A stretch of 64,000 bases of DNA from an uncultured Collinsella sp. (GTDB lineage: Bacteria > Actinomycetota > Coriobacteriia > Coriobacteriales > Coriobacteriaceae), in NCBI GenBank assembly GCA_938023085.1, contig CALHDP010000129.1, forward strand, positions 50,102 to 114,101. The letters run 5' to 3'. Numbering within the stretch: position 1 is the first letter of the stretch; the number at the start of each line of letters is the position of its first letter. The notes beneath the pieces are model-generated. The model ran no database searches. It saw only the letters and a program-made list of their open reading frames with translations, and was not told the DNA's origin. Shown here piece after piece: positions 41,894 through 49,493 of the stretch. Both the position numbers and the translations under genes were made by a program.

Positions 41894-42727
41894 ATGGCAG
41901 GCCTGTTCAACATCCTTAAGGTCACCGTCAGCGAGGACAAGATTTGCGCGCACGTGCTGGTGAACCCCGGCATGCCGCTCATGACCTCGGAGGATATCGA
42001 GGCCACGGCGCGCGTGTACTACCTGGTGCCCGCGATTGCCAAGCATCTGTGCCTGGGCGATTCGGGCCGCGAGTTCCAGGACTGCATGGGCCAGACCGAG
42101 CTTTGCCACCTGCTGGAGCACGTGACAGTCGAGCTCATGAACGAGACCGGTCTTGCCGGCAACATCTCGTGCGGCCGCACGCGCGTGAGCGAGCATGACG
42201 AGCGTGTCTTTGAGGTCGAGCTTTCGTGTCCCGATGACGCGTTGGCCATTGGCGCGCTGTCTTCGGCCACCTTTATGATGGACTGGGCGTACCTGCACGC
42301 CGACCAGCCGGCCCCCGACGTGGAAGGCACGGTCGCGGGCCTGCGCAACCTGGTGCTGGGCATGCGTGCCGAAGCCGAGGGCAAGGACCCGCACGAGGCC
42401 GTTGCCGCTGCGAACGGCGAGGACGTGGCCGAGGATGCGCCCGAGGGCGACGCTCCTGCCGATGCCGACACCGAGCCCGTTGCCGAAGCACCTGCTGAGC
42501 CCGAGTCTGCGGAGCCCCAAGGCGTCCCGAGCTTTGACGACGAGCCGCAGATGCCAATCGATACCGAGGGTGCGGTCGCCGAGAACCACGAGGCCCCCGC
42601 GGCCGTCTTTGGCGGTGCGGCAACGGCTCCGTCCGGTTCGGCGCACGAGGGCAACCTGCCGCTCGTCGATGGCGCCGGCGAGAATCCGGCCGCCACGGTC
42701 GCCATGCCGGCTATGCCGCAGGAGTAG
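41894..42727 (+). CDS. Stand-alone cyanophycin-synthetase N-domain-like protein with acidic tail
   Basis: A 277-residue protein without a recognisable enzyme domain. Residues 1 to about 160 resemble the N-terminal domain that precedes the ATP-grasp region in cyanophycin synthetases. ELCHLLEHVTVELMNETGLA matches the HxxEHVxLELxxxAG signature, followed by CGRTR and a beta hairpin (VFEVELSCPDDALA). Residues 165-277 are an acidic, Ala/Pro-rich, probably disordered tail. The ATP-grasp and Mur-ligase parts are missing, so polymer synthesis is not implied. GGGGAG precedes the ATG. It sits between the CNNM gene and YtxH/PRC genes, suggesting an envelope or ion-homeostasis context. Confidence 0.6.
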   Translation: MAGLFNILKVTVSEDKICAHVLVNPGMPLMTSEDIEATARVYYLVPAIAKHLCLGDSGREFQDCMGQTELCHLLEHVTVELMNETGLAGNISCGRTRVSEHDERVFEVELSCPDDALAIGALSSATFMMDWAYLHADQPAPDVEGTVAGLRNLVLGMRAEAEGKDPHEAVAAANGEDVAEDAPEGDAPADADTEPVAEAPAEPESAEPQGVPSFDDEPQMPIDTEGAVAENHEAPAAVFGGAATAPSGSAHEGNLPLVDGAGENPAATVAMPAMPQE

Positions 42728-42806
42728 GCTCACTCGCTTATCATCATCATGTACCTGCGCTTTTACCGTACGCAGATGAGCGCGACGGCAAGTGTTGCGC
42801 TGCGGG

Positions 42807-42812
42807 TATAAT
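42807..42812 (+). promoter_or_regulatory. -10 element for the YtxH/PRC pair
   Basis: TATAAT in GGGTATAATGGAC, about 50 nt before the YtxH start. No good -35 at 17 bp is visible, so only the -10 is claimed. Confidence 0.5.
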
Positions 42813-42863
42813 GGACAGCATTCAAACGGTGGGCATCGAGGTGCCCGCAGGAGAGGAATGATC

Positions 42864-43253
42864 ATGGGAAAGACTTTCAGCTTTGTCTCCGGTGCGCTTT
42901 TTGGTGCTGCCGCCGGCGCTATCATCGGCGTTGCTCTGGCCCCGCGCTCGGGTGCCGAGACCCGCGCCATGGCCGCCGATATCGCCAACGACGCCTGGGA
43001 CAACATGCGTGACACCTACGAGCACAGTGCCGAGGAGGCTCGTGCCGCGGTCAACGACTTTGGTCCGATGGTCGACGCCAAGACCGATGACCTGCGCGCC
43101 AAGGTCGACCTGGCCCGCGAGCGCATGGACCAGCTTCGCGAGCAGCTCAACGACGCCATCTCGGGCGGCAACGTGACGCCCGCTGCCGACGTCGTGGTCG
43201 AGAACGTCACCGAGGCCGGCACCGAGGCCACGGAGTCCTCGACCGAGGCATAA
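42864..43253 (+). CDS. YtxH-domain protein
   Basis: A 129-residue protein. A glycine-zipper helix near the N-terminus (FVSGALFGAAAGAIIGVALA, about 5-24) is followed by PRSGAETR and a long amphipathic, probably coiled-coil region (about 45-105), the typical YtxH/gas-vesicle-like small stress-protein layout. The cellular role of the family is not settled; many are general-stress proteins. GAGAGGA lies 6 nt before ATG 42864. The stop overlaps the following PRC-barrel start (TAATG), so the two are co-translated. Confidence 0.85.
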   Translation: MGKTFSFVSGALFGAAAGAIIGVALAPRSGAETRAMAADIANDAWDNMRDTYEHSAEEARAAVNDFGPMVDAKTDDLRAKVDLARERMDQLREQLNDAISGGNVTPAADVVVENVTEAGTEATESSTEA

Positions 43254-44008
43254 TGCGCGCAGGGAATTTTGTCGGCGTCAAGGTTTATCGTAAGCCTGCC
43301 GAAGACAAGCGCACCAAAAAGGACGGCACGCCGCGCAGCCCTAAAAAGCTCGGCAAGATTCACTTTCCCGTCTTTACCCCGGGCGGCACGCGCGTGGTGG
43401 GCTTTATGGTCCGCCAGTCCGATATCGCGGGTATGATCGAGCGCCCCGACCGATTTGTGGCGCTCGATGCCATCGGCGTCTATGAGGGTGCTGTCGCGGT
43501 CGACGACGTCAGGGGCACCTACGATGCCGCCGCGGCCAAGCGCCTCGATATCAACCTGGACGATTGCATCATCTGGGTTGGCATGGACGTGCGCACGGAA
43601 TCGGGCGATGTCGTGGGCTACTGCTCGGACGTTGAGTTCAAACCGCGCTCGGGCATTGTGCAGACGTTCTATGTGACCGCCAGCGCCGCATCGAGCATGT
43701 TGGTGGGCGACACGCAGGTGCCGCCGACGATGCTGCGCGGCTACGAGAACGGCGCGATGATTGTCTCGGACGAGGTCAAGGCGCTCGGGTATTCGGGCGG
43801 CGTGGCCGCCAAGGCTGCCGAGGCCAGTGTCGTGGTGGGCGATAAGGTCAAGAAGGGCGCCAAGGTGCTCGATGACAAGGGATCGGTCGCCGTGGACAAG
43901 GGCAGCCGCGCACTGGGCAAGCAGCTCGGCAAGACGCGCGGTATGTTCAAGGCCTTTAAGGACGAATATCAAAAGGCGAGCGGGGGCTCGTCAAAAGCTA
44001 GCAAATAG
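43253..44008 (+). CDS. PRC-barrel-like protein
   Basis: A 251-residue cytoplasmic protein with two beta-rich stretches. The first (FVGVKVYRKPAEDKRTKKD to GFMVRQSDIAGMIERPDRF) and the second (IIWVGMDVRTESGDVVGYC then SDVEFKPRSGIV) have the pattern of paired PRC-barrel folds, as in RimM and photosynthetic reaction centre H. The C-terminus (from about 185) is Lys/Gly-rich and helical. It is coupled to YtxH by a 1-nt overlap. A similar PRC-like module forms the N-terminus of the MgtE-like protein at 45862. No function can be assigned. Confidence 0.7.
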   Translation: MRAGNFVGVKVYRKPAEDKRTKKDGTPRSPKKLGKIHFPVFTPGGTRVVGFMVRQSDIAGMIERPDRFVALDAIGVYEGAVAVDDVRGTYDAAAAKRLDINLDDCIIWVGMDVRTESGDVVGYCSDVEFKPRSGIVQTFYVTASAASSMLVGDTQVPPTMLRGYENGAMIVSDEVKALGYSGGVAAKAAEASVVVGDKVKKGAKVLDDKGSVAVDKGSRALGKQLGKTRGMFKAFKDEYQKASGGSSKASK

Positions 44009-44029
44009 CGACGTACCAAATGATGGGAG

Positions 44030-44059
44030 GCGAGCCGGAGACATGTTGCTCCGGCTCGC
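44030..44059 (+). terminator. Terminator after the PRC-barrel gene
   Basis: GCGAGCCGGAG-N8-CTCCGGCTCGC, a perfect 11-bp stem followed by TGTGTTT. Confidence 0.75.
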
Positions 44060-44080
44060 TGTGTTTATGGGGGAGGGCAC

Positions 44081-45487
44081 ATGCGCCAAAACGGATCTAA
44101 CTTAAACGGGCGCTCGGGTGCGCGTCCGACGGCGCGCCGTGACCTGGGGCAGCTGCCCAGCGGTCAGCGTCGACGTCGCCGTAAGCCCGGCGCGATGTAC
44201 CTCAACCATAGCCGTGGGTTTAGCGATCGCAGCGCGCGCATCGGCAACGGGCGCTCGCCGCGTCGACCGTCCCGCCTGCCCTATGCGCTCATCGCCGTGG
44301 GTTGCGCGCTCGTACTGTTTATCGCTGCCGTCGTGGGCTACGTCAACCGCAGCGTGGACGTGGAACTCAACGGGCAAAAGACCGCGGTGCGCGTGGGCTC
44401 TACGTTGCAGAATCTTATCGACGATCAAAGCCTGGCCGAAACATACGACGCCGGCGATCTGCTGGCCGTCGACGACAGCGTGCTCAAGCGCCATGGCGGT
44501 GAAAAGCTTTCGGTGAAGGTCGACGGCAAGCGCGTGAAGCAAGGCAAATGGGATAGTCGCGAGCTTACGGGCGGCGAGAAGGTGACGGTCAAGGACGGCC
44601 GCAACGTGTACGAAAAGCACGAGGTCCAGGCCACGACTATCGAGCCAAAGCTTAAGGTCGAGGGCACGGGCGCCATTGAGTATGTCAAAACCTGGGGCGT
44701 TCAGGGTCGCTCCGAGGTATGGGTCGGCGAGCAGTCGGGCAAGACGCAGGACCGCGGCGAGGTCGTGCCCGCCACCGACTGCGTGGTCGAGTGCGCAAGC
44801 GTAGCGCCCAAGGGCAACGAAAAGTACGTGGCCCTGACATTTGACGAGGGTCCGAGCGGCGCGACCAAGCAGATCTTGCAGGTGCTCAAGGAAAAGGGCG
44901 TCACGGCAACGTTCTTCCTTTCGGGCGATGCCGCGGAAGCCTCGCCCGCTACCGCCAAAGCGATTGTCGATGCCGGGTGCGAGGTCGGCTCCAACAGCTA
45001 CAGCGATGATTCGCTCAAGGGCGAGGATTGCGAGACGGTGCGCAAGCAGATCACGAAGGGTACCGAGGCGATTAAGTCGGCGACCGGTGTCGAGACGATG
45101 TTGCTTCGTGCCCCCTACGCCGCGTTTGACGAGCAAAACTGGATCGACTCGATGGACCTGGTGTCCGCCGTGGTTTCGTGGAATATCGATTCGGGCGACT
45201 GGCTGCTCAACGGCGCCGACGAGCAAGTATCGACCGTGCTCGACTCGATGATGCCGGGCAATATTGTGCTGCTCACCGATAGCGATGAGTGCGCCGAGCA
45301 GACGCTCGAGGCGCTGCCGCAGATTATCGATGGCCTTGTCGCCGACGGCTACAAGATTGTGACGCTCAGCGACCTGGTCAAGACGGACACGGCGTTGAGC
45401 AAAAAGCTCACCTCGCTCACCAAGGTTTCCATGCCCAAAAACGCCGTGTTCCCCCAACTCCCCGAGGACGACGACACCACAGAGTAG
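44081..45487 (+). CDS. Polysaccharide-deacetylase-fold (NodB) surface protein lacking zinc histidines
   Basis: A 468-residue protein. A very basic cytoplasmic tail (1-66, RRRRRKPG) precedes one membrane helix (67-89), an outer region of G5/DUF348-like beta repeats (90-235), then a NodB domain (about 245-440). TFDEGP (253-258) replaces the canonical TFDDGP. The metal-binding HxxxH segment (normally NHTxxHxxL) is SNSYSDDSL (304-312), with no histidine. RAPYAAFD and WNIDSGDW are kept. Zinc-dependent deacetylation is therefore unlikely; glycan binding or a scaffold role is more probable. GGGAGGG precedes the ATG. It follows a terminator, so it is its own unit. Confidence 0.85.
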   Translation: MRQNGSNLNGRSGARPTARRDLGQLPSGQRRRRRKPGAMYLNHSRGFSDRSARIGNGRSPRRPSRLPYALIAVGCALVLFIAAVVGYVNRSVDVELNGQKTAVRVGSTLQNLIDDQSLAETYDAGDLLAVDDSVLKRHGGEKLSVKVDGKRVKQGKWDSRELTGGEKVTVKDGRNVYEKHEVQATTIEPKLKVEGTGAIEYVKTWGVQGRSEVWVGEQSGKTQDRGEVVPATDCVVECASVAPKGNEKYVALTFDEGPSGATKQILQVLKEKGVTATFFLSGDAAEASPATAKAIVDAGCEVGSNSYSDDSLKGEDCETVRKQITKGTEAIKSATGVETMLLRAPYAAFDEQNWIDSMDLVSAVVSWNIDSGDWLLNGADEQVSTVLDSMMPGNIVLLTDSDECAEQTLEALPQIIDGLVADGYKIVTLSDLVKTDTALSKKLTSLTKVSMPKNAVFPQLPEDDDTTE

Positions 45488-45642
45488 CCATTGGGGACAT
45501 GCTTAAACGACTGGTTGTTTAGGACGGTTTTAATCGCTTTGTCCCACCGTGCTCATCCGGCTCTATGTCACGGATACGTCAGCGTTTGGTATGCCTGCAA
45601 TGTGCAGGGCATAAATTCGGTGCCGCAGCGCGATGCTGATGC

Positions 45643-45648
45643 TATAGT
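45643..45648 (+). promoter_or_regulatory. Extended -10 promoter for the Mg transporter locus
   Basis: TGC-TATAGT is an extended -10 (TG at 45640-45641). Start of transcription near 45655 would give a leader of about 205 nt before the TTG start at 45862. Confidence 0.5.
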
Positions 45649-45660
45649 TACTGCGGTTAA

Positions 45661-45837
45661 TGAGGGTCAAGAGAAAGGTTACAGGTGAAATCCAAACCTC
45701 GACCATACAGTCGATGACCCCATGCAGGTGCTTTCTGCGCGTGCACGGGGTGTGAGCGCCGAGCGGCGTGCCGCCCGCGCATGCGTATACATATCTAAAA
45801 GTCCACGGATTGCGTGCCGGCATGGTCACGCGGTCCG
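45661..45837 (+). ncRNA. Structured leader RNA (riboswitch candidate) of the MgtE-like/NRMT operon
   Basis: Complementary segments define a compact three-way junction: P1 GGGTCA (45664-45669) with TGACCC (45715-45720), P2 AGGTT/AACCT (45676-45699) and P3 TCGAC/GTCGA (45699-45714). The 3' strand of P1 can alternatively join a hairpin ACCCCATGCA (45717-45726) with TGCACGGGGT (45742-45751), giving two exclusive folds. A third stem, CGGATTGCGTG/CACGCGGTCCG (45806-45837), ends just before the GGGGAG ribosome-binding site. It does not match the M-box consensus. A metal-sensing role is inferred from the genes it precedes. Confidence 0.45.
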
Positions 45838-45861
45838 CAGGAATAATGATGGGGAGCACCA

Positions 45862-47706
45862 TTGAATTATCTGAGTGAGATGCTCAAATTGCCGGTCTTG
45901 GACGTCGACGGCGAAAAGCTCGGCGTGGTGAACGATTTTGGCATTGCTACCGGCGAAGTATTTCCGCACGTGACGTCGCTCGCGTTCCGCGGCCCCGGCA
46001 AGACGCCGTTTATGATCAGCTGGCGCAAGTGGGTCGACCGTATCGACGAGACGGGCGTGTATCTCAACACGTCTGCTACCAACATTCGCTTCTCATATCT
46101 GCAGCCGACCGAGCTCCTGCTCGCGCGCGACGTGCTCAACAAGCAGATCGTCGACACGCAGGGTATGAAGGTCGTGCGCGTAAACGACATCAAGTTCTCT
46201 ATGTCGGGCGAAAACCAGCTGCGTCTGCTGGGTGCCGAGGTTGGCGCTCGCGGCCTGCTGCGCGCCATCAGCCCCGCGCTCGAGCATGTCGTCGAGGGCT
46301 TTATGAAGCACCTGGGCAAGCCGCTCAGCGAGGATATCATTGCTTGGTCCTACATGGACCTGCTCGACCGTTCGACTAAGAACATCCAGCTCTCGGTGTC
46401 GCACAAGACGCTTGGCGAGCTGCACCCTGCCGACATCGCCGACATTATCGAGCAGCTCGACCCGCGCCTACGTGCGCAGGTGTTTGCGCAGCTCGATACT
46501 GCCCAGGCCGCCGAGGCCATCTCGGAGTTCGATGACGACGAGCTCATGACCGAGATGCTCGAGGGCCTGTCCGATACCGATGCGTCGTCGATGCTGGCCA
46601 TGATGGACCCGGACGACGCCGCCGACCTGATCGACGAGCTCAGCTACGAGAAGGCCGAAAAGCTCCTGCGCCTGATGGGCGTTCAGGAGGAGAAGGCGAT
46701 TCGTAACCTGCTGGGGTATGAGGACAACACCGCCGGCCGCATTATGACCTCGGAGTTTGTCTCGCTGCCCGCCACGGCGACGGTCGGTGACGCCATCGAG
46801 GCAATCCGCAAGCTCGACGAGGACTTCGAGAGCGTCTACTACGTCTATACCGAGGATCCGAGCGGCATGCTGACCGGCGTGCTTTCGCTGCGCACGCTGA
46901 TCGTAGCCGACCGCGATGCCACGCTGGGTCAGCTGGCCTATCGCGACCTGGTTTATGTGTCGCCCGATGATGACCAGGAAGACGTAACGGACGAGATGAC
47001 CAAGTACGACCTGGTTGCCATCCCTGTCTGCGATGAGAACCGTCATATCCTGGGTATCGTAACCTTCGACGACGCCATGGACGTTATTGCCGAGGAGCAT
47101 CAGGAGGACCTGCAGATCGCCGGTGTCGGCTCGGGCGATAGCGCGTCGGACGACTCGACGAACGTGCTCAGCTGGTTCGTGCATCGTCAGTACTGGGTTG
47201 TTGTATGGGGCATCGCGTCGTGCATCATGGCGACCGTGTTGGGAACGGCGCTCGGCTCCGCGCATCTGGTGGTGTTCCCCATGTGCGCCATGCCGCTTGT
47301 GCTGCTGGCGGCCTCGCGCATGGTGTCGTTCGTCAAGAACTACTTCCTGGAGTATGACGGTCACGACGACGAGCCCAAGCCGTATCTGGGGTTCTTCTTC
47401 CAGAGCACGGGCATGGGCCTGATTCTGTCACTCGTGACCTACCTGTGCGCCCAGCTGGTGCGCACCGCTGCGTTCCCCGATGCGCCCATGTTTGAGGAGC
47501 AACTCTTTACCGGGTGCTTTAATATCGCTGCCATCATTTGCCTGGTTGGCAACATGAGCGCCGTGATTTACCTGATGGTGCTGTTCTGGCGTGACGAGCA
47601 TGACCTCAACACGTCGGGCACCGCCATGAACGTCATCGCCGTCATGATTTCGTGCGTGGCGTACTGCGCCGCCGCGGTGCTGCTCACCATGTCGATCATG
47701 GGTTAG
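45862..47706 (+). CDS. MgtE-type Mg2+-sensor (MgtE_N + CBS) membrane protein with unusual membrane domain
   Basis: A 614-residue protein. The N-terminus (1 to about 150) looks PRC-barrel-like (KLPVLDVDGEKLGVVNDFGI). It is followed by an MgtE_N superhelix (LHPADIADIIEQLDPRLRA, TEMLEGLSDTDASSMLAMMD), two CBS domains (ILGYEDNTAGRIMT-like entry to VTFDDAMDVIAEEHQED), then about five membrane helices (430-614). The MgtE pore signature (PxxGGNxGxQ) is absent from the membrane part; it reads instead HRQYWVVVWGIASCIMATVL and SFVKNYFLEYDGHDDEPK. Channel function by the MgtE mechanism is therefore unproven. TTG 45862 follows GGGGAG by 5 nt. The Nramp-related gene begins 8 nt after its stop, so the two probably act together in Mg2+ homeostasis. 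Confidence 0.8.
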   Translation: MNYLSEMLKLPVLDVDGEKLGVVNDFGIATGEVFPHVTSLAFRGPGKTPFMISWRKWVDRIDETGVYLNTSATNIRFSYLQPTELLLARDVLNKQIVDTQGMKVVRVNDIKFSMSGENQLRLLGAEVGARGLLRAISPALEHVVEGFMKHLGKPLSEDIIAWSYMDLLDRSTKNIQLSVSHKTLGELHPADIADIIEQLDPRLRAQVFAQLDTAQAAEAISEFDDDELMTEMLEGLSDTDASSMLAMMDPDDAADLIDELSYEKAEKLLRLMGVQEEKAIRNLLGYEDNTAGRIMTSEFVSLPATATVGDAIEAIRKLDEDFESVYYVYTEDPSGMLTGVLSLRTLIVADRDATLGQLAYRDLVYVSPDDDQEDVTDEMTKYDLVAIPVCDENRHILGIVTFDDAMDVIAEEHQEDLQIAGVGSGDSASDDSTNVLSWFVHRQYWVVVWGIASCIMATVLGTALGSAHLVVFPMCAMPLVLLAASRMVSFVKNYFLEYDGHDDEPKPYLGFFFQSTGMGLILSLVTYLCAQLVRTAAFPDAPMFEEQLFTGCFNIAAIICLVGNMSAVIYLMVLFWRDEHDLNTSGTAMNVIAVMISCVAYCAAAVLLTMSIMG

Positions 47707-47714
47707 GTGGTCGC

Positions 47715-48977
47715 GTGCAAAACACGAAGCAAAAGTCGAGCACCAAGCAAAAGCTGACCATCGCCGCCATTTTTGGCGCCATGGGTCCCGGTCTGCTGGC
47801 GGCGCTTTCGGGCAATGACGCCGGTGGCATCGCCACGTATTCCAGTGCGGGCGCCAGCTATGGCTACAAGATGCTTTGGATGCTTCCCGTCATGACCGTG
47901 CTGCTTATCGTGACGCAGGAGACCGCGGCGCGCTGCGGATGTGTGACGGGTAAGGGTCTGGCTTCGCTCATCCGCGAGCGCTTTGGCGTGCGCAGGAGCG
48001 TGCTGGCCATGGCGGCGCTGCTGATTGCCAACACGGCTGTGACCATTTCGGAGTTCGCGGGCATCGCCAGCGGCCTTGCTCTCTTTGGCGTGCCGGCGAG
48101 CATCTCGGTGCCGTTGGTAGCGCTGCTGGTGTGGATGCTTACCATGTCGGGTAGTTTCCAGCGCATCGAGAAGATTCTGCTGCTGGTGAGCTGCGTGTTC
48201 GTGACCTATATTGTCGCCGCGTTTATGGCTGGCCCCAACTGGGGTGAGGTCGCGGTCGACCTGGTCGTGCCTAACATTCAAAATGACCCCAGCTACGTGT
48301 CGCTCGTGGTCGCAACGATCGGTACCACCATCGCGCCGTGGATGATTTTCTTGGCGCAGAACAACGTGGTCGATAAGAACGCGGGCGAGGACGATATCGT
48401 GCTGCAGCGCATCGATACTGTGAGCGGCTCGCTTGCCGCCGATATCATTGCCGGCTTTATTATCATCACGACCGGTACGGTGTTGTTCCCGGCGGGTATT
48501 CAGATTAGCGATGCCGCCGATGCTGCCCGCGCGCTGGAGCCTATTGCGGGTCAGTGGTCCACGGTACTGTTTGCCTCGGGCCTGGTCGCGGCGAGCTTCT
48601 TGGCCGCCTGCGTGCTACCGGGCGTTACGTCGAGCGCTATCTGCGAGGCATTTGGCTGGGAGCGCGGTGCCGACCGCAGCTGGGACGAGGCCCCGGTTTA
48701 CCGCGGCATCATTACGGCCATCATCGGTATCTCTGCCGTGCTGGTGCTTATGCCCGGCGTTGATCTGTTCCAGATTATGATGACCTCGCAGGTCATCAAT
48801 GGCGTGCTGCTGCCTGTAGTCTTGGTATTCCAGGTGGTTATCGCGGCGGATCGCCACATTATGGGTGCCAACCGCAACGGCCGTGTGTGGAACGTGCTCA
48901 CTTGGGCGACTATCGCCGTGATTACGGTGCTGACAGTCGTCATGTTTGTGCTGCAAGCGATGGGCTACAGCGCTTAA
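47715..48977 (+). CDS. Nramp-related divalent metal transporter, NRMT (Mg2+-type) signature
   Basis: A 420-residue protein of about 11 helices in the SLC11/Nramp fold. The first-helix metal motif, DPGN in classical Mn/Fe transporters, reads NDAGG (34-38). The sixth-helix MPH motif is replaced: GTTIAPWMIFLAQNN. These substitutions mark the Nramp-related magnesium transporters, of which the Eggerthella lenta protein is the characterised example, also from Coriobacteriia. Mg2+ uptake is therefore the best call, not Mn2+/Fe2+. GTG 47715 follows AGGTGG. It is transcribed with the MgtE-sensor gene and ends at a strong terminator. Confidence 0.85.
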   Translation: MQNTKQKSSTKQKLTIAAIFGAMGPGLLAALSGNDAGGIATYSSAGASYGYKMLWMLPVMTVLLIVTQETAARCGCVTGKGLASLIRERFGVRRSVLAMAALLIANTAVTISEFAGIASGLALFGVPASISVPLVALLVWMLTMSGSFQRIEKILLLVSCVFVTYIVAAFMAGPNWGEVAVDLVVPNIQNDPSYVSLVVATIGTTIAPWMIFLAQNNVVDKNAGEDDIVLQRIDTVSGSLAADIIAGFIIITTGTVLFPAGIQISDAADAARALEPIAGQWSTVLFASGLVAASFLAACVLPGVTSSAICEAFGWERGADRSWDEAPVYRGIITAIIGISAVLVLMPGVDLFQIMMTSQVINGVLLPVVLVFQVVIAADRHIMGANRNGRVWNVLTWATIAVITVLTVVMFVLQAMGYSA

Positions 48978-48996
48978 CGCCCACTTTTGCTTCCGA

Positions 48997-49030
48997 ACAG
49001 GCCGCAGCGATGGGCTGCGGCCTGTTTTTT
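48997..49030 (+). terminator. Terminator of the MgtE-like/NRMT operon
   Basis: ACAGGCCGCAG (48997-49007) pairs perfectly with CTGCGGCCTGT (49015-49025), followed by TTTTT. Confidence 0.9.
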
Positions 49031-49061
49031 GTCTGCTATAGGGTGTTAGTTATATAGCAAT

Positions 49062-49285
49062 GGACAAAAATGCCAAATATGAGTACTGTTGCTAAGTGAA
49101 TAACATTTACATCCTAAAAGATAATGAACATAGCATTTAGTATGTTCATTAAAATTGGCTCCAATACGCCTTAAACCAGTCAGGTTGGCTGCTTTAGGGG
49201 GTTGTAGGGGTCGCTCGGACGTCATTTTGGGTGGTTTTGCCTGCTACTAAAATGGTAACAGTACTCATATTTGCCCTTTTTTGCC
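49062..49285 (+). repeat. Large AT-rich palindromic element with nested hairpin
   Basis: CAAATATGAGTACTGTT (49074-49090) is mirrored perfectly at 49257-49273, with weaker pairing outward (TGGACAAAAA with TTTTTTGCCCA). Inside, AATGAACATA (49123-49132) pairs with TATGTTCATT (49141-49150). No gene is visible in this stretch; it is AT-rich against the surroundings. Confidence 0.75.
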
Positions 49286-49432
49286 CACAGACCTTTGAGG
49301 GTGCGGCGAAAAGGGCTTGTTTTGATTGTTTGGGGCAGGCACGAGGCGCGGAAACGATGTCTGGAGCGACGGAGCGGCCTGGAATTCATCCGTAGAGGTC
49401 TTCATTGGCTGCGCCAGGAGTGTCCCTAACTG

Positions 49433-49470
49433 CCGGAGGGGGTGTCTGCCGTGGCAGACACCCCCTCCGG
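49433..49470 (-). terminator. Perfect 18-bp hairpin downstream of the O-acetyltransferase
   Basis: CCGGAGGGGGTGTCTGCC and its exact complement are separated by GT. It lies 24 nt past the acetyltransferase stop (minus strand). There is no T-run on either side, so intrinsic termination is uncertain. Confidence 0.6.
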
Positions 49471-49493
49471 ATGTGGGAAGTTTGCGCTGCAGG

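Noticed and set aside
45661..45861. M-box (ykoK) riboswitch upstream of the MgtE-like gene
   Set aside because: The conserved GTTAGGTGAGGCTCC-type core is not present; only the generic idea of a structured leader is supported.
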